Positions 1-12,500 of a stretch of 64,000 bases of DNA are shown here, piece after piece; the first letter of the stretch is position 1, and each line of letters begins with the position of its first letter. The notes under the pieces were generated by a model. The model did not search any database and was not told the origin of the DNA. It saw nothing but the letters and a program-made list of their open reading frames with translations. The stretch is from positions 2,937,001-3,001,000 of the forward strand of contig CM034112.1 of NCBI GenBank assembly GCA_019914945.1. The letters are read 5' to 3'. The DNA comes from Typha latifolia. Its lineage: Eukaryota; Streptophyta; Magnoliopsida; Poales; Typhaceae. Position numbers and translations under genes: made by a program.

Positions 1-388
1 TCTCATAGAACTTTGCACTTTTGTCTGCTTAGCTGTTGATCTCATTGATAGGATAGCGTTTGCCAAGGTCGGAGTTGGGCGGTTGAGATCTAGGGTAAAT
101 ATAATACGTTAATATGCAGTGTTTGTGATACAACGAACATTGGTCTCAATTTCGTTGTGATTGGAACTTTTCAAAGTTATATTTTTCAATTTTTCTTCGG
201 GGAAACACTGCGATAGAGTTGGACCAAACTTACTGGTTCTCCAAGAAATTTATATTTTTAGTGCTTCTGTATGCTTTTAGCTTCATTTATGCTTTCTATG
301 TGAATCTTTAATTTAGGATTTCTTTAAATTTGATGTGACTATCACATGATTCCTCAATTTGTTGGTTGCTTAAATCTCTGTTATACAG
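1..388 (+). other. Probable intron of the YTH gene
   Basis: T-rich sequence with no coding-like open frame, ending in a pyrimidine tract and the AG at 387-388 that precedes the first visible YTH exon. It is read as the 3' part of an intron; the upstream exon is outside the window. Confidence 0.6.
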
Positions 389-3300
389 GAAGTTGGTGAA
401 GAAATGCCTTTAAATGGAAGCAGCCCTGTGGATGGATTGGATAATAAGGTAAATGTTTTTTATTTTATAATTATTCTTTTTTTTTCTTATAAGAAGAGCA
501 TTCTTGTGGATACAGTCGTTGTTGTTAACCTTCCTAGTGTGGTGTGGAAGATTGTTTTATCGTTCACATGGAAGCAGAATATATGGAGAAAGTATAACCA
601 GTCAACTATTTTTTCCCCACTTATCCTGCAACATGAATCTAATTTTTCTGAGAACGACAAATCGGCGGATATCATATTGATTCTGAAAAGGCAGAAAGGT
701 GCTTATCCCAGGATAAATAGTTCCATAAATATGGTGTACATAGTTTTATCCAACTATTTCTTCCTTAAAAAATGAAGTCATAATACTTATTATCCACACA
801 CTCGTTGTACTTGATATCCATGGTTATCTTGTACTTTGTTATGCTTAACATTTTCTCTCATGTTCTTTTGTATAACACCATTTCTGCTCCATCTGGGCAG
901 ATCTGCATGTTGTACTTTATGCGCGGGATCTGCTTATCTTGCATACAATCTCTTAAAATCAGGTCATGGTGGTGGATCCATTAGATGACTCAACGAAGGA
1001 AAATGCATCTGTTGTTGACTCTTCATTGAGTGAAAGCAAACATCAAGTAAAGGACTGTGATGGCCAAGGTCTGTGACAATAATTATTTTGTTACGATTTT
1101 CAACTGTTTTGTATGTAAATCATGAGATGGAAATACTTGATATGCCATGGTCATCAGAATTTTTCAATCCGGTCAGTAGAAGCTTAGAAGGACAAGTGAT
1201 CATAACTATGTAGATAAATCCTGGATGAACTCATTTTGGACGATGGATAATGTAGCTTCCAAAAATTTAAAGATGACTTTCCTATAGCAAGCCATCAAAT
1301 GGACTGTCTCTGATAACTTTTTTGCTGGTTCAAAGTTTCCAAATGGTCAAAAGATGTAATTCTTCAGTACAAATCATCAATATGTGTGTGTTTTGAAAGA
1401 ACTGCATTGGAAGAACTGTGCAATATGATATTTTCTATGCAAGAATGTCAGAGTGCATTTGTCTCTTGTCACTGTAGTTGGCATGGCTGCGTAACGGAAA
1501 GAGCTAGGTTGATAGTTGAATTTCAGCTAAGACTAACTTACTTAGAGGGCCAAATTAATTTTATACCATTGGGTAAGAAGAGGACATTCCAGTGCACAAA
1601 GTCCTGCCATTGGCTAAATAATGTTGCATGTTGACTACTTGTGATAATATTTAATATTTTGTAGTTGCTCCTCTTCAAATGTTGAAAAATAGCTACTCTT
1701 TTTTCCTAACCATCACTCTAAACTATAAGGAATTGAAAGATAAGGGCATTATTCCTTGCGTCTGTTGAGAATGTAGAACTTGACCTTTGTTTACCAATCA
1801 CTTAGCTACTATAAAATCATATGTTAGATAATGAATATGCAGTAGAAAATTTTCATTTGTGAAGTTTAGTTATCTATTAGTTATATGTTAGTTATCTGTT
1901 AGTTTAACTGCAACAATCTTATGCTGAGCTATCTACTTAGCTTTGTGACAATAATTTTATTTCTGCTGTATACTGCATCATTTTCATCTTACTATGGGTG
2001 CTTTTATTTTAATTTCTAGCCTTAGACTGCCAAAGCCCGCCCTTTCCTTTAAATAATTTACCCATAATAGACTGTTCGCATTATTCCTAACCCTCATTGG
2101 TCATGAGTTATCCTATTGGCAGAAAGCTCATGTGGCAGAAATACCTGTTCAGAGGGAGAAATAGTTCAATCTTTCTGTGAGGACAGCGAATCATGTCCCA
2201 GGAATGAAAAACAATTTTCAAGAAGATATTTTATCATAAAGAGCTTGAGCCATCAGAATATCCAGTTATCAGTTGAGAAAGGCATCTGGGCAACTCAACT
2301 GATGAATGAACCTATTCTGGAAGAAGCTTTTCGTGTAAGAAAGTAGAGTATCTCGTAGAACACGTCTTATGACAAATGTTCTTTAGATTGATCTGCTCTT
2401 TTCTTGCAGAATTCTCATAGAGTAATTCTAATATTCAGTGTCAACATGAGTGGGTTCTTCCAAGGTTATGCTCAAATGATGTCTTCTGTTGGTTGGAGAC
2501 GAGACAATGTTTGGAGTAAATCAAGTGGAGGGAGTAATCCATGGGGTCGCACATTCAAAATTAAATGGTTAAGATTACATGATTTACCGTTCCAGAAGAC
2601 ACTTCACCTTAAGAACCCACTGAATGATTACAAACCTGTGAAAATTAGCAGGGATTGCCAGGTGTTCCTCGAATAGCCCCGTACCTTGAAGGATCCCTAG
2701 TTTGATTAGCTCATGATCTTTAGTATTGATTTCTCAGGAGCTGTCAGAAGATATTGGTGAAGCGCTCTGTGAGCTGTTTCATGGAGAAGTAGATATAAAG
2801 GGTAAACATAAGAGGTATAAACTATAAAGAAGTTAGTTTAGTTAGCTTTGTTTCTTCAAGTACTAATTTTAAAGTCAAGTTATGGCCTAGTGCAGGAATT
2901 GTTTAATGGATGAAAAAGGTCAGAAGAGACCGTGTAAAAATTTCCAAGCTCATTTACAGGATGAAGATTGTGTGCTTTCTGCTTCTTCATCTCACATATG
3001 GGGTCAAGCAAACATGTTACATCCATCCTTGTTTTATCAGCACAATGATCACAGCCACTTTTTGAGAATGGAAGGATCTCCTATGGTTTCCATCTTCCAA
3101 GAGTCATCATCAGACTTGGACTTACAAAGGGTCTCAACAGTGAAACAACCAAATCTTTACAGAAGTTCAAGTAATGTAAAAGGGCCCAGGGAACATTTTC
3201 CTCAACCAAATAGGAAGGGTATATTTGATGGGAGAAACTCTGCTATATCAATATCAGAGGAAGATATTCTTGATATGGTATTATGAAGCTATCCCTGGTT

Positions 3301-4602
3301 TATTCTCTTCTAATTTTCAAGTTGATTTTATGGTTATTGTCTAGTGCTGCCTAATGGTCTTTTTCAGAAAAAAAAAATGCTGCCAAGTGTTAAATATAAT
3401 TAAATCAGTAAGTTTTGTTGTTATACCTCAAATAGTTGGAGATGGCTTGTCTTCTGTAAGAGAGTTGTCTTTCATCTCCAAGGCATAAGACACCAAATAG
3501 CCTAGTGAAACACAATCCAAACTGCATCATCTTGTTATTTTGATTTTTTATACTCTTTTATAACAACTGCTTCACTACTGTATAGATTTATGACGATGAT
3601 TTTGAACTGTCAGTTGATAATCTTTGCATGAAAGAGATGTTTTTGTTAAACAGCAGTAAGCTTCTGAACTGACCATAAATAAACCTCCAGTTTAATATAC
3701 AGGGAGAAATTCTGGCATAAGAATTTCTGCTGGATGAGTTTTCTCCATTTTGTCAGATTTTCTTGGGAAAAGTATCTTTTATTGCGAACATAATTCATTT
3801 AGCTCCTAATCAATGCCAACACTTGGGGGGATGTTTGGTGTGACGTTTCTAACCATGTAGATTCAACATATTTTTAAATACAATATTCTGATAATGGATT
3901 CCCTTATTTAGGGTCTCTATTTGCTACCCTAAGCTCATATTCTATATTTTGACATTCATTCAATTAGCGCAGATTTCAATACTCAGTTTCTCCACCTTCA
4001 ATGAGAAGGGAATGGAGCTCTACCTAATTGAAAGGGAGCTATACCACTTCTTTTACTGTAATCGGCTGAGATATTTTATAGCTATTTGCTAGTGGTGTTT
4101 GTTTAAAATTGTAGCTATTTCCACATATGCATTATCTACAAATACATCCAATCAAACGGGCCCTTGATGACTTTGAATGGAACAAGTAGGAAATTCGGTA
4201 CCTTCTTATTCTAGCATTAGAATATTTTTCTTCTTAGTAACTTAGTTATGCTTTTTCTTCAGACATACGAAGAGTACCTACAAGCCATCGAGAGAAACTG
4301 TGTTAATTCCACAGCTGGTCAGTTTTTAAATTTCTTTTAGATGCCAATTGATTGCTCAATCTTGTTCATGTTCTTAACTAATTTGGTGCCTTTTGTAGGC
4401 TGCAGCAGGGCCTTCATGGAAAAACCAAGGAGGGCACAAAAGTGGGGCCCAGAGCAATGACGAGTATGTTCGCAAACCATTGTTTGACTGCAATTTTGGG
4501 AGTTTTAATGTGTGCTTTGCAAGTCTGTTTTGCAGGTACTCTAGATATCCTGCTGACCGGTATTCCTCAGAATCTCAGATAGATCAATGGCCAAGCAGCT
4601 GA
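389..4602 (+). CDS. YTH-domain protein, DC type (At4g11970-like), 3' part of gene
   Basis: Predicted nuclear reader of N6-methyladenosine in RNA. Exons by splice signals and frame: 389-448, 963-1068, 2123-2334, 2410-2661, 2738-2814, 2896-3277, 4263-4317, 4406-4463, 4536-4602, giving 422 visible residues. Position 389 is an acceptor, so the 5' end lies outside the window. The YTH domain runs from about 2220 to 2800: it opens with RYFIIKSLSHQNIQLSVEKG, then IWATQ (first cage Trp), ILIFSVNMSGFFQGYAQM, NVW and NPWG (candidate second and third cage residues), and closes with PVKISRDCQ. Flanks are acidic and Ser-rich; the tail carries a DMTYEEYLQAIE motif. The domain resembles the single-copy plant DC-type proteins more than CPSF30-L, whose YTH has different spacing and whose CCCH fingers are not seen here. 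The donor at 2814 was chosen over the one at 2801 because only it keeps the frame into the next exon. Family call is firm; biological role is inferred. Confidence 0.93.
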
Positions 4603-6047
4603 TGATGCTGGGTTCAATCTTACTATAAACAACTTGTTCCCTTGCAAAGAGGCAGGTGTGTTTGATGCTAGCAAAGCTCAATATGGACAATAGTAAACTT
4701 GTAATTTTTTGGAAAATGACTTTCCCCATACTGATCCATGAATGAGAAGTGGGGTTGTGTTGTATATACAAGTAAAGAACATAAGAATAATCTTGAGAAC
4801 TGGCTCTTGACGCCTATCTGTTTGATAGAACGATGAGGAAGGCCTTAAAAGATATATGCCTATAAATTCATATGATGCTGACAAAGAAAATTGTATTAAA
4901 TAACACAATTTTCACTTCTATATGTTAGTCACCATTTGTGGTCTTTTTTATTTCTTAATGACCTGGGGAACTTAGTGTAACGTTTGATATTCTCAGTAAG
5001 GACGTGCGATCTAAACAAGCTTGTCCATTTTTGATAGCAGAAACTTGTATCTGTTTTCCTGGAAGAAAGATTAATCCCCAAATCGATGAAGCTGCATATT
5101 GCAGTGGAAACTGACTTGTTATTTCTTTTTATTTCCTCAGGAAATTTCATTGCATACGTAGTGTGGTTAACTGGCTATCATTCTGTGAGACTAAATTCTG
5201 TTGCAAAGTTCTCTTGACTTCTTGACCAATGGAGCGAAAAGTTCTATACAATCTGGATTATAATAAGCAATAACTCTCACTCTGATGTCACTATATTCCA
5301 TTTAAAATAAAAGAGAAAAAAAAACTTGGACCAATTCAAGAGCAATCAGAGGCAAAAGCATGACGCCATCCTATTTATTTTAAGATAGAGAGAAGTTTAC
5401 CAAAATACCATATCTTTTGTCTTTGTTTATTTTTCATATTTTATTATATATATATATATTTATTATTCAATCTTGTATTTTATTTTTAATATCTCAAAAC
5501 CATTGAAAGGTAAATTTTACTCTAATGGCGTTATTTAAGAGTATTAAGGTTATTTTATATTTGTAATTATTTTAACTCATCTCTATCGTAATTGATCGAT
5601 AAGAAAGCTAATGATAGATTGCTTTTGATAATTTTTCAGTAAAATGCATGAGTTGAATGATAAATTACTATATGATAAGGTATAAATAATAATAAAAGTA
5701 AAAGGTAGAGTGTTTTTGATGAATTTCACTAAAAATCATATGTTAAAATATCTTAAGCAGGCTGAGCTAGCCAACCCTATATGACTTGGTCACTGATGCC
5801 ACCGTTCATCATCAACCCTCAAAGCTGACACAAATTTACAGAGAAAACAATTCATTTCTTTACGCGTAATGAGAGTGTAGTCTACTCTTAAATCATTAGT
5901 AAATTTGCATATAATCCCGGTGTTAGTTGAACGAATTGGTCCTGTTCAAGCTAATGAGAAATGGGGTTAGCTAGAGATTAGAGACTTTATTTGTTTATTA
6001 TTCTCATCTTTCATTCTGACGTTTTCAATCAAAGGTTACTCTACGCA
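4603..6047. other. YTH 3' UTR and AT-rich intergenic DNA
   Basis: The first few hundred bases probably hold the 3' untranslated region of the YTH gene. The short reverse-strand open frames at 4541-5150 have no domain or composition support. The rest is AT-rich, with a small (TA)n run near 5445-5459 and a MITE-like element listed separately. No other gene is seen. Confidence 0.5.
5393..5730. mobile_element. MITE-like element with imperfect terminal inverted repeats
   Basis: AT-rich block of about 340 bp. The left end reads AAGTTTACCAAAATACCA and the reverse complement of the right end reads GTGAAATTCATCAAAAACAC, an imperfect terminal inverted repeat of about 25-30 bp. The right end also contains a phrase (gataaggtataaataataat) that recurs with small changes in the similar-sized block at 17780-18125. 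There is no coding capacity. Exact ends and target-site duplication were not resolved; superfamily unknown. Confidence 0.4.
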
Positions 6048-6055
6048 TATAAATA
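6048..6055 (+). promoter_or_regulatory. Candidate TATA box of the RLCK gene
   Basis: TATAAATA lies 220 bp before the kinase ATG at 6268, in a suitable position for a core promoter with a leader of roughly 190 bp. This is a motif match only. Confidence 0.45.
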
Positions 6056-6267
6056 CCAAAATAGAGTGAAGTCCCCAATGAGGAGAGGCAACAAGGTAGA
6101 CAAACTACCCATAAGGGAACAAACGCTAGAGTTCTAAACAGCATCACTCTTCATTCTAAACCACTTTCCACGAAGACTTTCCGAGCCGTCGTCTCCACTT
6201 GTAACGCCACTTTTACCTTCTACTCGTCACCATCATCAAACTAGCCTTCCCCCCTCTTCAAAGAAGA

Positions 6268-8852
6268 ATGCTCCAAAGATGCCTCTGTTGCATGACGGTG
6301 GGCAGATCGGAATCAGCCGGAAGGTAATTAATCTTGTTCTTGAGTAGTTGATTCTATTCAAGTATGTAGGTATGCATTACATTCATAAATCATAATACGT
6401 ACTCTCAGATCGAGCAAGAAAAACGACTACCCATGGGAGATCTACACACTGAAAGAGCTATTGCACGCAACTAACAACTTCCACGAGAGCAACAAGCTTG
6501 GCGAGGGCGGCTTCGGGACTGTCTACTGGGGCCGGACGAGTAAAGGAGTGGAAGTAGAGCTCTTCCTCAACATCTTGATGTCTTAGAATATTAATTGCTT
6601 GTTATTTGAATTAATTGGTTGCCTCTTTTTTGTTTTTCTTCAGATAGCAGTGAAGCGGCTCAAGGCGATGACGGCGAAGGCGGAGATGGAGTTCGCCGTC
6701 GAGGTGGAGATTCTTGGAAGAGTGAGGCATAAGAACCTCCTCAGCCTTAGAGGATTCTACGCCGGCGGCGAGGAGAGGTTGATCGTGTATGATTATATGC
6801 CGAACCACAGCCTCATCAGCCATCTACACGGCCAGCACGCGGCGGATCTCCTCCTTGACTGGCCTCGGAGGATGAAGATCGCCATCGGAGCGGCCGAGGG
6901 ATTGGCGTAAGTAATCCCCGTGGTCTGCAAAATTTTTTCCTTTTCCAGAATTTGTCGATCCTATGCTATAAAAATCACCTTTCCCTCATGAATTCTCCTT
7001 TGGACAATTTCATTTAACCCGCTACCATTTTTTTTACTTATTCTGAAATACAAACATTTTATCTCATAACAATAACTAAAGGTCAAAATAGTCGTATTCT
7101 ATAATATAAATATAATTCATCAAAATCTTATTTTGGACTATACACTAACTTAATTATCAATTTATCATTTATATCTATGTCATCAATCTATTTTATATCA
7201 AACTGAACTATATTTATCATAATTTTATAAAAGACAAAATTTTTTTAATATTTTTCTATACTTTACATGATAGCAAAAATAATTATTATACTTTTATTTT
7301 AAATGCAGGTAAACATAAAGATATTATTCTTATAATAAATACCTTATCTTAGAAAATAACAAATGTGTATGCCTAGTTTAGAAATGCAATTATTCTAAGT
7401 GAAGAGGCTATAACCATTTTTTATGTTTCCTCTATTTTTTTTTATCCACATAAACTCTCTAAAATAAGGAAGATACTGAGTTCAAGAGATTTATATGAAT
7501 AATTTAAAAGATAAGTAGAAAATAGTAATAGTTTTTGGGGGGTAAGTAAATTTATTTTTCTTTCTTTTGTATTCCTACTTTCTAAATTCCTTCCAAAAAC
7601 GTAGTGCTAGTGTATTTTTCCTTTTTTTTTAATCATTAAACTACTCTAAATGTTTACTCATAATACATATTTATTTAACAGAAGCCAAAGCAAGATTATT
7701 TCTTTCATTAACGGCTTACACGGGAGTAAAATATCGATAAAATAAAAAAAAGATTTGCAAACACCATAAGGACTTGATGGGGTTTTATCATTTTGAGGAA
7801 TTTTTTTCTTTACTTTTTCTTTCCTTTATTAGGTACTTGCACCATGAGGCGAGCCCCCGGATCATCCACCGGGACATCAAGGCGAGCAACGTGCTCCTGG
7901 ACGCGGAGTTCAACGCGAAGGTGGCGGACTTCGGGTTCGCGAAGCTGGTGCCGGAGGGGGTGAGCCACCTGACGACGAGGGTGAAGGGCACGCTGGGCTA
8001 CCTCGCGCCGGAGTACGCCATGTGGGGAAAGGTCTCCGACAGCTGCGACGTCTACAGCTTCGGCGTCCTGCTGCTCGAGATGGTCGCCGCCAGGAAGCCC
8101 ATCGAGAAGCTGCCCGGCGGCGTCAAGCGCGACATCCTCCAGTGGGCGGCGCCGCACGTCGAGAATGGCAGGTGGGAGCGCATCGCCGACCCCAGGCTCG
8201 GAGGAAGGTATTGTTTTGTGATTACGACTAAGAGAAGTTTTACAAATATAAAGCGTTTAAATTAGTTTGAGAACAATAAAATGCAGCCAAATATGGTCAT
8301 GTACTAGAAATGAAAAAAAAATTATGCAAGAAAAATTTTCATGTCAAATATTTTGAACTCTAAACTTCAACAGCGAAAGTTATTTTAGTCATTTATATGC
8401 ATGTGTTAACTTGAATATCCACTTGTTAGGTTAAGAGAATATGAAAGAGTCAAAATAATTTTTATTAATAATTTTTAAAAGTTTTGAATGATAATTATAT
8501 ATATATATATATATATAAACTATATTTATTATGAAAACTAGAGTCGAGATACCATGAAATGTTGGACGTTAGAAAGTGGACTCATAACATATATTATATC
8601 TTCGACAGGTACGACGTGGTGGAGCTGAAAAATGCGGTGGCGGTGGCGATGCGTTGCACCGACAACAAAGTGGAACGGCGACCGACGATGAAGGAGGTGG
8701 TGGAGATGCTCAAGAGTGGGGTTGGGGAGTGGAGGGCAAAGGAGGTAGCTTCGAAAGTGGTCGGGAATGGTGGTGAGGAAGAGGATGAGGCTGGAATTAG
8801 TGATGCATCGCAGTTTGAGAGGAAGAGCTGGAGAGTGTCGAGAATGAGATGA
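6268..8852 (+). CDS. Receptor-like cytoplasmic kinase, PTI1-like (At3g15890 type)
   Basis: Serine/threonine kinase of the receptor-like cytoplasmic class, predicted to work in membrane-proximal signalling. Exons: 6268-6323, 6409-6553, 6644-6906, 7833-8207, 8609-8852; 360 residues with all phases consistent. The N terminus, starting MLQRCLCCM, has a Cys cluster (C5, C7, C8) suited to palmitoylation and no signal peptide or membrane segment. Kinase landmarks: glycine loop GEGGFG (about 50-55), IAVK with catalytic Lys about 71, HRDIKASN with catalytic Asp about 169, DFG about 187-189, then [12 protein letters not shown] makes it an RD kinase. The acidic tail of about 45 residues ends in SRMR. 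The start was chosen because it is the first ATG in the frame that splices into the kinase domain. The long fourth-exon GC bias contrasts with the AT-rich 926-base third intron. PTI1-like is the nearest remembered group; a specific pathway cannot be given. Confidence 0.93.
8496..8517. repeat. (AT)n microsatellite in last RLCK intron
   Basis: Eleven AT dinucleotides about 90 bp before the last exon of the kinase gene. Confidence 0.9.
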
Positions 8853-8861
8853 CATGGTTGG

Positions 8862-8891
8862 TCTTTCTTTCTTTCTTTCTTTCTTTCTTTC
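8862..8891. repeat. (TCTT)n microsatellite in RLCK 3' UTR
   Basis: About seven perfect tetranucleotide units starting ten bases after the kinase stop codon, so probably transcribed as part of its 3' untranslated region. Confidence 0.9.
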
Positions 8892-9575
8892 ATGGCTGGT
8901 AGAAATGCTATTAGAGTTTGGTTGACTTTGGTTGTTATTTTGGTCAATTTTATTACTTTGATAAGAAAAACTAGTACTTGTGTTGTGCCCAAAAGTGGTC
9001 TTCTTCTCGAATCTCGATGTGGTCATATAGGTGGGAGTTTACGAGAAATTTTGGTTTGTCTTTGCTCTTTTTAATACTAAGGCAAATTATTAAAAGACTG
9101 GAACCCATTTCCTATTTATTTCTGGGGTATTTGGGGGAATAGATCCCATAAGTTATGAGGAACGAAAAAGGTTTATATTGCGTGTATATTTTTATTAAAA
9201 AAAGTTATCTACTCGTATACCTCTCTAAAATTAATATTTATAAAACTACCCTTTAGAAATTCTTACTTTTGTATGGATATTGATAAATGTTAACGAATAA
9301 CAGTAAAAAGAAATACTCTTATTATATCTTACGTACATTATTTAAGGGCATATTTGTCTTTTCATCTATTAGATTGTTCGGATTTTAAAATATAGCCCAA
9401 AAATAACTAGAAACGTATCCATGTTAGGTATTAAAGGGTATGTACGTAAATACGAGATTTAGAAGGATATACAAGCAAATAATGAGCTTTTTGAGAGGTA
9501 TACAACTGCAAAACTTTAGGAGGTTGCGGATCTGGATCTACTGTGCCCGACCCGCAATCACTCAGTTTTCCTAGC
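8892..9575. other. Intergenic AT-rich DNA with dispersed-repeat phrases
   Basis: No gene is seen. The part from about 9200 to 9530 carries phrases such as cgtatacctctctaaaatt and, inverted, ttgagaggtatacaactgc. Similar phrases recur around 28940-29350 and 29440-29740, so this is probably a family of short AT-rich dispersed repeats, perhaps non-autonomous transposons. Ends are unresolved. Confidence 0.45.
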
Positions 9576-9593
9576 TGGGCCCATGCCGGCCCA
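9576..9593. promoter_or_regulatory. Site II (TCP-type) promoter motifs
   Basis: TGGGCCCA (9576-9583) and GGCCCA (9588-9593) lie next to each other, ten bases before the ATG at 9603. Such TGGGCC/GGCCCA elements are common in the proximal promoters and leaders of plant housekeeping genes. They suggest that transcription starts near here toward the right. Confidence 0.45.
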
Positions 9594-12500
9594 GTCTCGA
9601 CGATGGCGATTTCCTCTCCATTCCTTCTTCCAGTTCCACCTTTCTCTAGGGCGGATTTGGGTACTTATTTTATTATCGTTTCCTTTTGCTTTAAATCGTT
9701 TTGTAGATTTAAGCTTATTTACTTCCAAGAATCATCCTATCACGGTCTTAATGCGCTCTTTGAAATGATCTCCTTGGCGTTGTCTTACTGCAAGATGTTC
9801 ACTTCAAATGCTTTTAGACTATGGATGTTCATCTTTAGTTAACCATAGTAAGATTCTGTAGATCTTTCGTTCATGCGATTGTAGGAGAACTGTCTTTGTG
9901 CGGTTAATTTTGATCATGCTTCGCTTAAGCATGTGGCATGTTGGCAGAGAAACGCATTAAAATTATGAACAAAGATGTTACATTTCCCAGTATTTGTGTT
10001 CCAGAACAGTAACTAGTTTGAAGCACTAGGTCAAACAATTCAAACCTCATGACATATTATAATCTTTTTTGCAATTTTTCCCGAATGTTTAGATTTTTTT
10101 TTCTGGTCAACATGAAAAAATGCTTAAGCGCCGAAATTTTGGAGTTTCTTTTTGAGTTATAAAGTCAGCTGTAGTAATTTCTTTTGAGAAATAAGAGAAG
10201 TTATAATGGTTTCTTCTGAATAGCGGCTTTTACTTTCCTCAAACTGTATCTAGAGGACAACATATATGCTAATATTGATTTCTTGATAAGGATCTGTAGG
10301 TTCTCCTTTTAATTGGTTAAAATGTAATGTATTAGCTTTTCAGCAACAAAGAAGAAATGTTATAGCTTTTCTCTGGATGCCCGATTGAGGAGAAGAAAAT
10401 GGAAAGAGAATATCTCTGGATGCCTGATTGAGGAGAAGAAAATTGAAAGAGAATATCTACTATGCGAGCATAGAGTAACGATCTTGATGAAGTCGAGAAA
10501 ATGAATGATAAATAATCTGAGAATCGTGAGGTCTATGACTTCTAGCTTTATGTAAATTAGTGGTGAAGAAACTGATTAAATGAGCAAATGAAATTTTTGT
10601 CTGTCAAGCTACTTACTGTAATTTGGCAAAACAATTACTGGTGAATTCGGGGTCTCTTTTATAACTACTGCTACTATGTCTTCGTAACTACTTACTAGTT
10701 ACTACTACCTCCCATGTTGGTTTGGTCTTCTCCTACATCTCAAGGTACATTCTACTTGATAAAAAAAAAATCACTCCTACAAGAAGAAAGCTTTAGGGCT
10801 TTCCCTTTAGTGTGAACTAGTTTGAAGACTTGTTGTCTTGCTTTAAGGTAGAATATACTTTTGTTAATGTGTTCATATACTCCCTTTCCAGAAATTGTTT
10901 GTAAACTTTGGAACTTTGGAACTTTTGGCTTTATCGATATTTTAATTGTTCCGCACCTTGCTGTGAAAGGAAGTCTGAATGCATTTCTATTGTCTATTAT
11001 CTACTGACTTATGCTCTGGATTTGGTTAGATCAATGAATGGTCACATATTGTCTTTTACCTTTTCTTTTTATTTTTTGAGAAGAAGCCTTTTATTAGTTA
11101 ATGATTCTGTGTACCAGTGATATCATGTGATATATGCAAACTGGTATGCAAATTCATTTGTGTACTGGTGCGTATTTTAAATCATCACAGGTTTCACTCT
11201 TTGTTATAGCTTGTGCATCTTTTTTATCAATGAACACTGGCAAGCAATTTATATGTATCCATGTGTTCTTGGGTGCATCGAGAGATATAGGTAATAGGTG
11301 CTTTGAGTTATGTAACCTCCAAAAATTGCACAATGCTATCAGACGTGGTGTACATCCAATATCATAAAATGAAACTAAATATAGTGAGAAGGCAGATTCA
11401 GTTAAGCTAAAAATCTTATCAGCCTTCATTATTTATGTCGCTGCAGCATAAGGAGTACCTAAAGATAGTCAGAGGGCCTACCTCTTTTTCCTGCCCCTTT
11501 TGTAGTGAACTACTATTTCTGGCCCGAGAACATACTGCCATATTTCTGTGAATGTTACTGTTCCCACATATAGCCCTAAAACATTATGATAATCTTTGTT
11601 AGCTGGATTTTGCTATACCATCGGTGTTACATTAGCTGAAAAATCCAAAATTAACATCTATGATTTGGATTAACTTTCCGCCGTATTGATAGTCATGATG
11701 TTTTTGCAATGGTTAGCCATTTGACTTCTCCTTCTCTTTCAATTAGCACCAACTTTTGTCTGCCACATAAATCATACCCCCAAGATACATATAGAAATAT
11801 TTAAAAGCTGTGTGATGCAGCTTATGGAAACTACTTCTTGCTCACTGATGGAGTTCAAATAGCTGAATCTCATGATTTTTATTATTTGAAGGTCTAAGTA
11901 ATTTCAGTCAATTGAGTTCTCTAGGAAAGGATCATATGGATGAAAATGTTAGAATTAATGCATGATGAATCTAATATGTTCGATCTCTGAAGCCTCAATT
12001 TGTTCTTGTTATGTGCCAGACATCATTGGATTCTTTGGCAATCTTGTTTATCTGCGAGGCTTCTCTGTTTTAGTCGTTTGTCTACCGGTTTTATTGTGAC
12101 AGCAATATTCCAATAGATGGTGGTTATGTCAAGGGTCTTCAGTTTATGTGTTTCTCGTGCACTTTGGTTTTTAGATTTTGGTTCTTTTGGACCCTGTTGA
12201 TCTGCATACCTCATGTTACCTTAGCTGATTTTAGTTCTTTGCTTCGCAAAATCAATTTTCTATCCAGCCTTAAGAAATGTCAACAAATTTAAGTGCTTAC
12301 CATCTTTTGTTTTATGTATGGAAGTTTCATCCAACACTTTCTGTGCCTCCAAGTACTTTTTGTTGTGTTGAAATGAAAGCTAGTGATTGATGCATATGAT
12401 TTGAGGATTTTCATAATTCTCTCCAAGAATTTTGAATGCTGGGGATATCAGATACATTGGACCTGCAGCTTTAGTTCATCATGTGTTCTAGCACAAAGAA

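Noticed and set aside
7810..8157. Reverse-strand 115-codon open frame over the kinase exon
   Set aside because: Shadow of the GC-rich fourth RLCK exon; the forward strand has the clear kinase motifs.
9603..9842. Continuous open frames running past 9661
   Set aside because: A good GT donor at 9661 and the T-rich composition after it suggest that only the first part could be coding.
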